Shown in pieces: positions 20,001 through 30,942 of a DNA stretch of 64,000 nt (positions are counted from its first letter, which is position 1; each line of letters starts with the position of its first letter). The notes below the pieces were generated by a model. That model saw nothing but the letters and a program-made list of their open reading frames with translations. It was not told the origin of the DNA and did not search any database. Made by a program: the position numbers and the translations under genes. The DNA is from Asterella californica (lineage: Eukaryota > Streptophyta > Marchantiopsida > Marchantiales > Aytoniaceae), in assembly GCA_036924285.1 (NCBI GenBank), contig JAYKYS010000017.1, forward strand, positions 4,197,501 to 4,261,500, given 5' to 3'.

Positions 20001-21747
20001 CATGAGTTCCTCACCTGCTTGACCTCCTAATTCTACTTCTGGCACTGTGGGTGGCCCTGCTGGTACCTCTGGTGCGGCTGAGGTTACATCCTCCTCAATA
20101 CTCATCGTGTGTGCTTCCACCATGGCTTCGGAAGCCTAAAGAGGTCCATGGGAAGCTGAATCCATCTGCGCTTTCTGACTCTTCTGTGCCACCTGCTCGA
20201 CACTCGGAGCTGGGGTGATCTCATAGGGGTCAGAGATAGTCACCTCCTCCACTCTAAACACTTGGGAAGATACTCTGTTTCCTGTCTTCTGAAGCACTCT
20301 TTTCACTCATTCCGGGGCTCTTCTTTCCAACTCCTTGACAGAAGCAAAAGCTTTTGTCTTATACTTCGTTGCAATCTTCTTCGTGGTGCGGAGGTTTTAG
20401 AGCTTCAGCTTCTGGACTTCCTCCTGCTGGATCAAGGTCCAAATACCGAATCTAGACTGCAGCGGCTTCTCCTTAGCCATCGCGTGCTTCTCCACTAACT
20501 CCATCATTGGCTAGATCTCCGAACTGAAGAAGACGTTGAACTCTTCCAATCGTCTTCTCGCAGAAGACAAGTTCATGCTCACAAATCAATCTGAGACGGC
20601 TTCCTTGTCTTCCAGAGGTATCATGGCATGGATATCTCTTCTACCACAATGATCTTTTCCTTTGGTGTCTGGGAAGACGTTAACCTCAATGTCTTCCGGG
20701 GTGGAAGATCTCTTCTCACCGCAGAAGCATTCCTCTTCGCTGCGCTTCCTTTGGTCGCAGTCGGAACATCAATCCATGTCTTGGTTTTTGGAGTCTTCGA
20801 AAGACTCCCTGTGATCGTAGAAGTTGTCTTTCTGGTGATCTTGGTGCTGGGCGTGTCGTCTTGTGAATCCGACTCGGATCTAGAGTGGATGATCTAGAAG
20901 GATGTACTCTTCCGAGGTACACTCCTAGATTTCATCTTCCTCAGTGATGACGCGTCTTCTGTGTTACTGAAATCGTCTTCTCGCACCATAATTGACTTCT
21001 GATGAGTGCTTGGTCTCGCCTGAGGCACTCAAGTGGGAGGGGAAGACATGGCAGCTGACCGGTCTTCTTCCTCCGAGATCTCTTCCTTCACCTTTTGTTG
21101 TCCCGTTGGTCCATACTTGACCAACTGGTCTTCCTTCAGATCCTCCTTAGACACGTACAGATAGCAGAAGAAGTGGGTGAGATGCCCTCCTACTGGAGTG
21201 CCCAAGTACACTAGCTGGGCTTGGACGTAGGTGTGGAAGAAGACGCCCCAGTTGACGACCTGTCTCTCCCAGATAGCTTCTAGGAACTCCACGTCTTGGT
21301 TCTGGGTCTTTCCCTTGGGAAAAAGGTGAAGGTACAGCTTCCTCAGAAGACGCTTCTTCGGCTTCCAATAAACTTCCATCTTCCATCCGTTCCTCTCATG
21401 TCTGTCTTCCAAGAAGAGACATGTAATACTTTCAGATACATGCCACTCTTTGAGATCATCGGCAGAATCTTCTTCTGCAGCTCGTATCCGCGGTTCTCTA
21501 CTTCTGGCCGGTGAAAAGCTCTACGTCACTACTCCATCGTCAACGAAGATGATCTTCCTCGAGCGACCCTTGTCTTGACAGATACACGGTTGCGAGGAGG
21601 CAAGTCTGCCCAGACCTCTTCCAGAATACCTTGGTCCGCGAGATTCCAGTCCCATGTGAAGAAATCAAGGCCCAACTCCTTGATAAAAAGTTTGGTCTCG
21701 GTCAACTCGGCTTGCGATAACACCAACCCTCGAGGATGCATTGACAT
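20000..21747 (-). pseudogene. Family B gag-like/coiled-coil ORF, broken
   Basis: Reading order on the minus strand: ATG at 21,747, then LSQAELTETKLFIKELGLDF; after a stop, DRHERNGWKMEVYWKPKKRL, LEAIWERQVVNWGVFFHTYV, QAQLVYLGTPVGGHLTHFFC and an acidic EEISEEED; then a Ser/Thr/Lys-rich linker (about 20,980-20,650); then a coiled coil at 20,510-20,310 (HAMAKEKPLQSRFGIWTLIQ, QEEVQKL, NLRTTKKIATKYKTKAF). No protease, RT, integrase or zinc knuckle was seen. The tryptophan-aromatic block resembles the putative plant transposon proteins found in some LTR elements, but that is inference. At least three stops or frameshifts. Family C (33.3-35.0 kb) has the same domain order. Confidence 0.55.
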
Positions 21748-21779
21748 TTCAAGCTTTTGTTACTAAACCACACATACTT

Positions 21780-22900
21780 GCTATGAGCCTAAGGCTCAGT
21801 CCTTACCAGGTCCTCACAGTCCAGCTTCCACTCTCAGAAGACGAATCTAGTCTTTCAGAAGACAGCTATTTTGTCTTCCAGAATTCTAACAGTGCTTCCT
21901 AAGTACATCACGTCTTCTGAGATATATCTAAGCAATCCTAACTAAGCAAGGCATCGCATGGATTCCTAAGAAAATAATCCATCTTATAATTCTCATGCTT
22001 CCTAACAGAAGATGACAAGATATGTGAGAAGCAATGTCTACGAATGGATCAGAAGAAGCTTGAGGACTCCTGCGGTGACAGTGATCTCCAGAAGACTCTC
22101 GGGACAACTTCTGATTAATTGACGTCTTCAGAAGACTTCCCGCAACCAGGCTTCTCATCATTGATCTCATTTGTCTTCAGCTTCCTACACGTAATCTAGC
22201 CTCACAATAGACACGGAACATTCGTACTTCATTTTTTGTCCTCACCTCGCATACACTCTCAGAAGAAGCTTGTTGCGTAATAGGAAGACATGACCCTTGA
22301 TCATTCTCTCTAGATTCTACCAGCAAGGCTTCTCACAACGCTCTTCTAGTGTTCAAGAAGAAGAAGGAACATGCTGCTATGGGTCAAATAAAAGAGACCC
22401 AGTAAAGGACCCTCACATCTTCTCGCACGTTTTGCCAACCTTTCCAATCTTCTAGCTCTCTAGGAAGATGTGGATTTGAGAAGTCAGGAAGCTTAGGAGA
22501 CACGACCTGATTCCCAGTTTTCTGCTTCTCGAAACAACAATCAACTCACTCTGGATTCACATCAAGCTTCTCATCAATCCAATTCCAATCCAATTCCAAT
22601 TCCAACTACTTGGTCCGAATTACAAATATTCGGCTTCTGGAAATGTCCAGACATTCAGACACATCTTTTGTCCATGGATTCTGGGATAGAAGTGCAGTAG
22701 GGTAGGGAAATTGATAGTCAAACCATCGAATTTGGGCATGGGAAGAAAGAGAAGCTCAATTTCAATTCGAGAAGGTGGAGAAGACAGCTGACAAAAATTG
22801 GACAGCGCTTCCGCGCCCAATCTTCTCAGAGAAAATCCAAGGTAGGGAGAAGGATCGATGGGCTTGCTGTTTCTATGATGTCTTCTTGAGGGGGAAATAA
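21780..22900 (-). repeat. Family B leader/LTR-like region, minus copy
   Basis: It matches 9,300-10,480 in inverted orientation over about 1.1 kb, with clear divergence. Shared landmarks include GCAAGGCATCGCATGGATTC, CTCCTGCGGTGACAGTG, GACATGACCCTTGATCATTC and CCATGGATTCTGGG. Homology begins to fade at about 22,840-22,900. It lies immediately upstream of the family B ORF start (21,747), as expected of an LTR plus leader. No primer site was identified. Confidence 0.65.
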
Positions 22901-23838
22901 GTCTTCGGCCAGGAGATCCTTTGTTGATCCATCCTTTTGACAACAATTGACACATCAGCAAAGACAGAAGCTTTATGCCTTCACAATTTTTGTCTAGGTC
23001 TTTTGTTATATATCTATAATAAGCGAGCAGGGGCCAATATTTAGCAGCATGACTACTTTCCGTGGCAAAACCCTTTGTCATCTGAAATACCAAAGCCTTG
23101 GGTTCTTTAAATATTTTGCAACTCCTTTTGTCCCTTTTGTGGATATAGATGTCTTGGTTCGACATCTATCATCTGTTTGGTAACTTCTGCCACTTTTGCG
23201 ATAGACTTGTCGAGGTTTGACATCTTTAATACATGCATGCTCATGTTTTACATGAGGTAGTTTTAACAACTGATACCATGTTCATGATTCCAAGGTTTCA
23301 TGAATCAGTGAACAATTATACATCGGTATAAATCAAGAATCAACCAGGATGCATGACGAAAAGGATTGCTTTCTAGATCGAGACCTTGCTCATAATTTGT
23401 CACTGAGGTGTTTAATTCTCATTGGAGCATGCATTACACCTTATCGCAGCTGGAAAATGTGATAAAACTTACACCACATGCCTACAACAAACTATCGGTA
23501 TTATCTTCCTACCACTAAACTCAACATCATTATACAACACCCAAAATTGGCTTTGTTACACAACACCTGAAACCTTGTAAGGACCGACGCAGTTCAGCTC
23601 TACAGTTTGTGATTCCAACAAACGTCTCTGGTCCTAACATTGTTGTATCAAGAGCTATAATACTGTATTTGCACACTCAAATTTATATATTATTTCCTTC
23701 CTGATTACCTCTGTGATTGCAGTATGTCTACTTTGATATCCTTGTTCAAATACATATCGAGCTCGACATCTTTACCCTAACATCAAGAAAATTCTACTGA
23801 CATCAGGAAAAATCTCCTGATATCAATTCCTGATTACT
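22901..23838. other. No recognised gene
   Basis: A 181-codon minus frame starting at 23,165 overlaps the family B leader and reads like a chance frame. TCCTGATATCA-type palindromes occur at 23,780-23,835. A TGGTATCAGTT word (minus, about 23,270) with GATACCATGTTCATG resembles a copia primer site next to an LTR end, but no LTR could be defined. Nothing else supportable. Confidence 0.35.
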
Positions 23839-23884
23839 GAGTTAGGGTTTAAGGTTTAGTGTTTAAACCCTAAACCCTAAACTC
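23839..23884 (+). repeat. Interstitial telomere-type motifs, head to head
   Basis: GAGTTAGGGTTTAAGGTTTA (23,839-23,858) faces TTAAACCCTAAACCCTAAAC (from 23,863) across a 4-base gap, forming an imperfect hairpin of plant-type TTTAGGG/CCCTAAA heptamers. Only about two heptamers per side are present. It directly precedes the GCTAGC array. Confidence 0.6.
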
Positions 23885-23904
23885 ATCCCATTCCCATATT
23901 TATT

Positions 23905-24700
23905 GAAGCTAGCAAACTTCTCTAACTTGTTTTGAAGTAGGATTTTACCTATTTTTAGGAAAATAAGTTGTCAACTTTTGTAAGAATCATTTAAAATTTT
24001 ATATGTTTTGGAAGCTAGCAAACTTTATTAGCTTGCTTTGTAGTGGAAATGATCGGTTCGTGAAAAGAAATTGATTATCAATGGTAATTCTTCATTTCTA
24101 GAATTCTCATATTTTATTGAAGTTAGCAAAGTCTGCTAGCTTGTTTTGTAGTGGAATATATCAAACTTAACAAAAAATTAAGTTTTATCTTTGAATTCTT
24201 TTATTTGCTGGAAGCTAGCAAAGTTCGTTAGCTTGTTTTGCACTATAATTGATCTGCTTTTAAGAATAGTTTTGGAAAATATTTTTTAAATTTCAAAATT
24301 TTTTTTCTAAGAAAATCTATTTGTATTTTAAAAATATGTTCTATCATGTTAGATTTTATTTAGCTTGCTTGATAGCTAAATAAATGTTCTTTAGCTTGAA
24401 TTTGTTTTCCATCTATTCATACTCAGTTTCTCTAGAACTTTTCACACTTTTATATTTCTTAGAATCTAGCGAAAGCTGCTAGCTTGCTTTGCAATGGAAT
24501 TGATTGGTGTTTGAAAAATATTTTTGTAAATATTTTCCTTATTTTTGTATTTTTCTCGAATTTTATATTTTAAGGAAGCTAGCAAAGTTCGATAGCTTGA
24601 AATGTTATTGTTGTTGAACATATTTTAAAAACTTTTTCTGCTTTTTTTAAATTCTTTTATTTATTCAAAGCTAGCAAAGTTTACTTGCTTTACTTTTTCA
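23905..24700 (+). repeat. About 100-bp tandem array with GCTAGC hairpins
   Basis: The core GAAGCTAGCAAAGTTCG-TAGCTTGTTTTG-A-TGG starts at 23,905, 24,011, 24,119, 24,211, 24,472, 24,575 and (partial) 24,667. A degenerate unit near 24,358 fills the gap, giving steps of about 92-130 bp. Within each unit GCTAGC/GCAAA and the following TTAGCTTG can pair. The sequence before each core (TTTTATATTTT-like) is also shared, so these are true tandem units, not only a recurring word. Related GCTAGC words occur at 25,405-25,475 and 28,165-28,205. Confidence 0.7.
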
Positions 24701-26630
24701 TGTGGAATATTAGTCAAGTCTGAAATTCCACTTGAGATTGAAGCTAACTGGATTTGAGAGCTTAATATTATAGACTGCAAATGCATGCTCTATACATCTA
24801 TCTTGTACCTCTACAAAACAATGTGCGCAAAGGATTAATTGACTACAGTTTTTCTACAATGCAAGAGATCAAGATTGACGTACACTTGTACCCTGAGAAG
24901 ATAGAAGAGGTGGACCACACTTTTAGCTTCACCAAATGAGAGTCCAAGAATTGTCATAGAAAATTAATGCCATCAGATTCATGTCGAGCTGGCATGGCAA
25001 GTGTCGAGAGTGAAGAGATGAGTTGTAACCAAGAACTAGCTATCGCCACTTCCAATAATCGAGATAAGTTTTCAGAATATTCAGTGGTAGTTCTCGTGGG
25101 TGCATAGTTCAGATTTGCAGTAAGAAGACAATCTTATTTAGCTTGTAAGCACATCTATTGGGTGTTCAAGAAGATTTTCAAGCTAGATTTACAGCGCAGT
25201 AGTGTAGTACACCAGCCTATGCATACATAGAACGAAGTTTTCCAAATTTTGACTATACAGTCAATGTTTGACTACCAGAGTGAGAACTTAGTCCTTCAAC
25301 AGCCTTTAGTAAGTCCGACTCAAATAAAACTGATTTGTGATGTTTTTTGGTATTGCTTGAGACCTTTTTTACGTCTGTCATATATTTTTAGCACCTCTAG
25401 TGGTAGGCTAGCGTACTTCGCTAGCTTGATGATCCGCTTGGCATTGGTTTTTCTTTGCTAGCTAGCGGATTCGCTAACTTGTTACTGATAACGGTCTTAC
25501 TGTTACTCTACTTTTTTCCCAAGAAGACCGTGCGATGGGAGATTTGTGAGCATTAAGACCTTGTGATAGAGAGCCGATCGTAGATCCAAGATAAATAGTT
25601 ATATATTTGAGGAAAGTGATCATGAAAGAATAAATTGGTTAACTTATCGGAGGTAGTGCCAAGCTAAAACATAGATCCAAATAAATTAGCACTAATCCTC
25701 TAAGGGAACGATATTCTTTTATGCTAATACGGTGTAAAATTAAAATGCTTTTCATTACAAAATGTTTACCTAGAAACAAATATATGAGAGGAATCTCCGT
25801 ATGAAGATGAAAGTTAAAGCGGTACTAAAAACCGCCTTAACTTTCATCTCGATAGTATCTTCATGATGATAAAAGGTTGAGAGTGCTATCCTTGACATTC
25901 ACAATGGAGAAACTGGATAAGTTCTTACAGTGGCTCATCATTACCTATTCAAATGCTTTCCTTGGTACAGTACTTGAGTATGATTTTCTCGTCCATCCTT
26001 GCATGTTGTTGTGTGACATAAAGACGAAAAAATAAGTACAATTTTTCATCAAGTTCTTTATTGCCTCTATAAATTGTCAATGGAGTCTTGAACCCACTCT
26101 TGAAGTGAACGAAATCTCTTCCTCCCTTCTTCCACTACACGTACCCAGTTCTCACGGACTCTTTGATAAGGCCTTAACAGTTTAGTGAACTTGATTTTTG
26201 AACTAAAACAAACATGTATGAATTTTATGTTTCTTTCTCGGTATCACTGATGTGATTTGCGGCAATCAAGCAATAAATACTATTTTAAATGTTGGTAGCA
26301 ATATGATATGATATGATATTTTATTTTAAAAGGCATTTTGATGACATGTTGATATTTATAGTAAATAAAAATGCTATGTAATATCATTTTATGACCTTTC
26401 GAAACTAAGAAGACTAACAAATAAAAAAATTAGGTTTATTTAAAAATTATATAATTTTGTTTAATATTTTGACTCACACAGTTGAAAAATAAATATAATT
26501 GATACCTAAAATTAATCTAAGCGACCCGCAAGGTTTCTGTTTGACTTTGAATTTACAAAACTTTTCTAAGTTACTTGTCTTCATCTTTGATTGCTGAAGG
26601 AAATAGTTTGTAGGTTAACATTTCCTATAG
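24701..26630. other. No recognised gene
   Basis: AT-rich, with short frames only (maximum about 70 codons). Contains GCTAGC clusters at 25,405-25,475 and a near-perfect hairpin at 25,805-25,849. A TATGATATGATATGATAT microsatellite-like run lies near 26,302. Nothing else supportable. Confidence 0.4.
25805..25849 (+). repeat. 19-bp hairpin, 7-nt loop
   Basis: AGATGAAAGTTAAAGCGGT (25,805-25,823) pairs with ACCGCCTTAACTTTCATCT (25,831-25,849) with one mismatch. TATGAAGATG and CTTCATGATG flank it, so pairing could extend weakly. It could be a foldback relic. No transcript evidence is visible. Confidence 0.65.
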
Positions 26631-26633
26631 AAT

Positions 26634-28020
26634 TTAGTTCTTGATAACATACTTTAAAATAGAAATATGTGAACTATAGAAGTTCATGGATGAAAATTTA
26701 AGACAAGCAGCCTTCAAGAAAATTTCAAATTGTATTGGAGCTGAAGTTACAGAATCTTTTACTAGTACGTCATACCTAAACGTAATCAACTGTAGTTCAC
26801 TACTAGGAAACTGAAGAGTATAGTACTCCCGTTCCAAATAACGATGTGAATAATGCCAACAAATGTCCAGCAACTTGTACTTACAACGACAAGAGTGGTA
26901 CTTGTCTAATCATTTCGGATTACAGGGAAAAAGCAAATTAATGGAACTAAGAAAACGGATCGTTACTCTTACCGATATCACTGATGAGGATGTTTATCTT
27001 TTGCATATCTTTGATGCTGGGAGATATCATGACATGTTCTGCATGGACCAGAAAAGTTACATAAGCAGTAAATGAATAAGCCTCACTAATCCCACTCGGA
27101 CGATTGAAGAGCTATTGTTTCAGATACTCGGCGTATGATTGATTTCACCCGATTTGACGCAACTAAATCTAACCCGATGTACTATCCTAGTGCTTACTTC
27201 GCATGTTCAATTCCAATCTATTGCATGTAGTCTAATCCCAAAGCCTGGCAATGGAGAACATTCAGAAATTATCATGCGAGACCATCTGATTTTAACCTCC
27301 TAATCATATTGCGCTGCCAACTATGAGAACATCATCTTGAGAGGCCATGAGCACAAAATAAAAACTAAGTTATTTGAAGGAAATATTGATACGGATGAGA
27401 ACATCACATTAAGGTTTAAAAACTACCATGAGCAGAGAAAAAACACCACCAAGTTATTGCTGAAGGAAATAGTGCTACGAATGGTTCCGAGAGAAAGAAC
27501 GCTGAGCGATCATCCTGTCGATGATCGATGTAATCGACGCAGTCTTACATCGATTATCATAGTCACGGATTACGCCTGAATGGTGTGGATTGAAGTGAGT
27601 GTTATTTGCAGTGTTTGTTGTCTACCGCTTGCTTGCATCCGAGTGGAAATTACCTGGATTAAAGGAAAACTATAAACTCTGTCAAAGGTTTTAAGAAGGT
27701 TTCCTTCGAAATGAAATGAGCAGATGACTGATGGATATTGTCATTGTTAGGAGCAATTGCTTCAAAGCAATGACTTGCAATGTACAACATATATAAATAC
27801 CAAAAGCAAGTGTTGTCGAAATGTTGTTATTGCACGACGAATTCTAACTACTACTATTCTTTCCATCTTTTTCTCTTAGCGTTACTTATACAGTCTAAAT
27901 CTGTACACCCAGTCGAAGTAGATGTTCTTAATTACTTTGCCAAGCTAAAACACTATGGCTCAAAGTGAGGATGTGAGGTAAGACTGGGCGACAATTTGTT
28001 GCTTGAATTCCTATACTTCT
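26634..28020. other. Short unassigned frames, no gene supported
   Basis: Frames of 60-80 codons on both strands (for example plus 26,863-27,075 and 27,337-27,579; minus 26,634-26,873) have ordinary-looking composition. None shows a family signature, and no consistent intron borders join them. Genuine exons of a diverged host gene cannot be excluded. Confidence 0.25.
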
Positions 28021-28026
28021 AAACAA

Positions 28027-28122
28027 GATAATACATCATATAGACCGGGGTCGGGTAAGATAACCGTGAAAGTTGATGATACATCACATAGAACGGGGTC
28101 GGGTAAGATAACAGTGAAACTG
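28027..28122 (+). repeat. 48-bp tandem duplication
   Basis: Units at 28,027-28,074 and 28,075-28,122 share GAT-ATACATCA-ATAGA-C, then GGGGTCGGGTAAGATAAC and GTGAAA, differing at only a handful of positions. A recent local duplication. Confidence 0.8.
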
Positions 28123-29205
28123 ATATTAGTAATATTGATACCAGTAAAAATCTAGTAAACCCGTTAGTATAGTTAGCAGATTTGCTAGCTCCGAATCCGC
28201 TAGCTTTATCACTAGATTAGTGAAGTCATTAGCTTCTGTCTATCCATGTCGTAGGTTCTTTTATCTCCTCCACATCAGATTCTTTGGAGTCTATATCATT
28301 ATCAAAACTGATCACTAGAGGTTCAATTGAACTTGCGACTGAAGTATGTCCATAACACATTCAGCAACGTCATCTGATGCGGTTTTGTTTGACACGAAGG
28401 GAGCTCTTGTTGGAGAAGAGGTTAATTCGACTATAAAAGGGATCACCGAGGAACTTCATGAATCCTATCTTGGGTGCATTCCTCTTTTTCTGGTTAGTGT
28501 GAATCAGAGGGGTGAAGATCACGTCCTAATGCACCTTTGCTTTTCAAACATTTTTTTGGATCGATACTTGGAATCTCCAAATTATATACTGATGAGCTTG
28601 TCAAACACAGTTCAAGTTAAACACATGTGGCAGTGCTCACATCGAATGCTTACCTCCTTTATACTCTTGCAAATGTGGTGATCATACGAGTCCACAAGTA
28701 ACAACTTTATTAGGAGGAGATATCAACACATAGCCTTTGAAGAGCAAGAGAAAGATATCAATTATCAGGAATTGATATCAAGAAAAATCTCCTGATATAA
28801 AGAAAATTTTATTGATATCAAGAGACAGATTTCCACCTCAATAATTATATTTGAAATAGTTATCAACCTTTATAACTATATCTGAAATAGTTATCGATCT
28901 CTATAACTATATCTGAAATAGTTATCAATCTCTATAATTATCTCAAATATAATTACCAAGCTCGATATTTATCTTTTGATTTACTGATATCAGCAGATTT
29001 CTCCTGATTTCAGTTTTTGATAATTGATATGTTATCGTGCTCTTCTTTGAACGTCTTCAGGATTTGGAAAATCAAATTTCTTGAACCACATCTATGGTTG
29101 TTAGATGATAACGACGTCTACACTGACGATGTTAATGTATTCTATTTCTTTATGATTCGCTTGATATTGCTACAATTGACAAGTACGCTATCATGTCGGA
29201 TTTTA
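28123..29205. other. No gene; dense TGATATC palindromes
   Basis: A 111-codon plus frame (28,346-28,681) is unrecognised. TGATATCA-type words cluster at 28,750-28,830 and 28,985-29,030, often spaced by AAAAATCTCC or AAAATTTTATT. A 31-bp tandem array lies at 28,850-28,942. Confidence 0.4.
28850..28942 (+). repeat. 31-bp tandem repeat, three copies
   Basis: Units start at 28,850, 28,881 and 28,912: T-TGAAATAGTTATC-A--T, then CTATAACTATA-like. The exact 31-bp step is kept across all three, with a decayed fourth after 28,942. Confidence 0.75.
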
Positions 29206-29249
29206 CGTGAAGGTTGTCCAGGAAAATGTGAAGTTCCTGGCTGTGAAGA

Positions 29250-30922
29250 TGTAGTGTGTCGAACGAAGACAAGACAGAGACAAACCACGAGAACACACGT
29301 TGCAAGGTATACTAACTCTTACTTTATATACACTCCTGATTCTTCTTCTCTAAGAATGCAAAACAGAGAAACAAACCTGAGCGATATGTAATATGCACCA
29401 ACCCCTCTAAAACGAGCCCTTGAATCTCAACCCAGACCCAAAACTATCGAAGCGTAGCTCAAAGCAAGAGAAACATCTCTTTGCTAACAAAAAGAGCTGC
29501 ATCAATATCACAAGATTCAAACCCAAGTCCAAACACCGTCCATGTACAAGCCCTTAGCTAAAGCTAGCTACCACAAGTCGTACATAACCAACTAGATCTC
29601 TAACGAGCTCAAAAAGACGAAAACCATAACAAAGGAATCGGAAAAAACCTATATGAGAACTTTCTTCTTTCTTCAAACGGTCTTCAGATGTCGATAAGGG
29701 CTTCTTCCCTGACTCCGTTGGCCCAAGAAACCTTCAGATCCAACTCTCGACAGCTGATATATCTCCTATTTTCTGTCGTAGGCGACCGAACCTTCAAAAA
29801 CTCCTCCCTACGACTTAAAACCATGCACACCGTCCAAACAGATCGCCTGATCTGATATCCATCTTCTCAGATAGGTAGCTATCCTGAATCTAACGAGACT
29901 CCAAACAAGCCATTTAAAGCTCCCCTCGCAAATCCACGCAAGAAATTTGATCGCAGGAAGCAAAAAACTGACGTAAATCGACTCCCTGCGGCTCAAACTC
30001 GCTCACCACACCTAAACCAACAATCCAATCCACATACGGTCTTCTCTTATGCGTAGATGAAGACTCCATGATCACGTAGGCACCAAGAACGAAGAGCTTG
30101 ACTCATTGATTGCGAAGAACAATCCAATCTCATGTTGCTAACGATGAAAAACTGACGTAAGTGCTTCTCTTCGAGTCAATTTCACTCAGAACTTTCAAAT
30201 CGCCCGATGAAACTTCGTATCGTCTTCAATTTCCTGAAGAACTCGGCGTTCTGATCCTGATGGATCCGACGAAATCAAGTTTGGACTCCGAAACGGCCCG
30301 AACAGTCCAACTCCTCTTCACACTAAAACACTCCAAAAACCTTCCATGCGTCTCAATTTCTCCCAGAACACACTCCTCGATCTGCCTCTTCACGAACCGT
30401 CTTAACTAGTGCATAGCCTACACAGATCTGAACTCAGTGACGCCTTGCTCATTTGCATTGGACCTCCAAATCTCCCGAATCGTTCGTCGACAGATCGCAG
30501 ATGCAAACTAACCTCTTAAGCTACCCCTTTATGTCAGTCACGTACGCAAAGGTTTTCGCAGATAATGAACAAGCAAACCCCTTGCGTCCTTAGTATAGCG
30601 TCAAGAGCCGTAAATACCCAATCAGCAATAGTGAGCTAGGGCCTAGTTTGATTTTTCCTTCTTTCGAGTCTCGTAACTTCTCCACTAGGCGTCCAAATGA
30701 AGTAGACAAAGTGTCCATATAAAGCTGACAACGAGCTCTACCCATTGATGTAATGAAAGTGAAGATCCGAAGTTGTGTAAAAAGTTCATAAGCTATGGCT
30801 TAGCTTGCTTTTCTCATCTTTCTAATCTCGTAACTTCTCTACTATGCGTCCAAGTATCTTTGGAGCGATAATGATAAGTATCGAAACAGATTTCCAGGTA
30901 GGAGTCGGTCCACGACACGACA
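29250..30922 (-). repeat. Gypsy-type LTR, minus orientation
   Basis: On the minus strand the start TGTCGTGTCGTGGACCG follows a polypurine tract, and the end ACACTACA precedes a leader block shared with 6,965-7,010. Length is about 1.67 kb. Only about 50 bp of leader remain before the homology stops at about 29,205, so this is a 3' LTR, or an LTR whose downstream part was lost. Open frames inside (for example plus 30,161-30,409) are chance frames. Confidence 0.6.
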
Positions 30923-30942
30923 TCCACCCCCTCTAAACTTGT
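30923..30942 (-). other. Polypurine tract next to LTR
   Basis: Minus-strand ACAAGTTTAGAGGGGGTGGA lies directly before the LTR start. It parallels the tract of gypsy A at 11,078-11,097, and both are preceded by a GGAGGATNYRCA-like word, which points to related families. Confidence 0.7.

Noticed and set aside
22620..23165. 181-codon minus frame as a protein gene
   Set aside because: It overlaps the family B leader, whose inverted copy does not keep the frame; probably chance.
23255..23285. Copia primer site and LTR end near the GATACCATG word
   Set aside because: No TG...CA LTR with a partner or target duplication could be defined around it.
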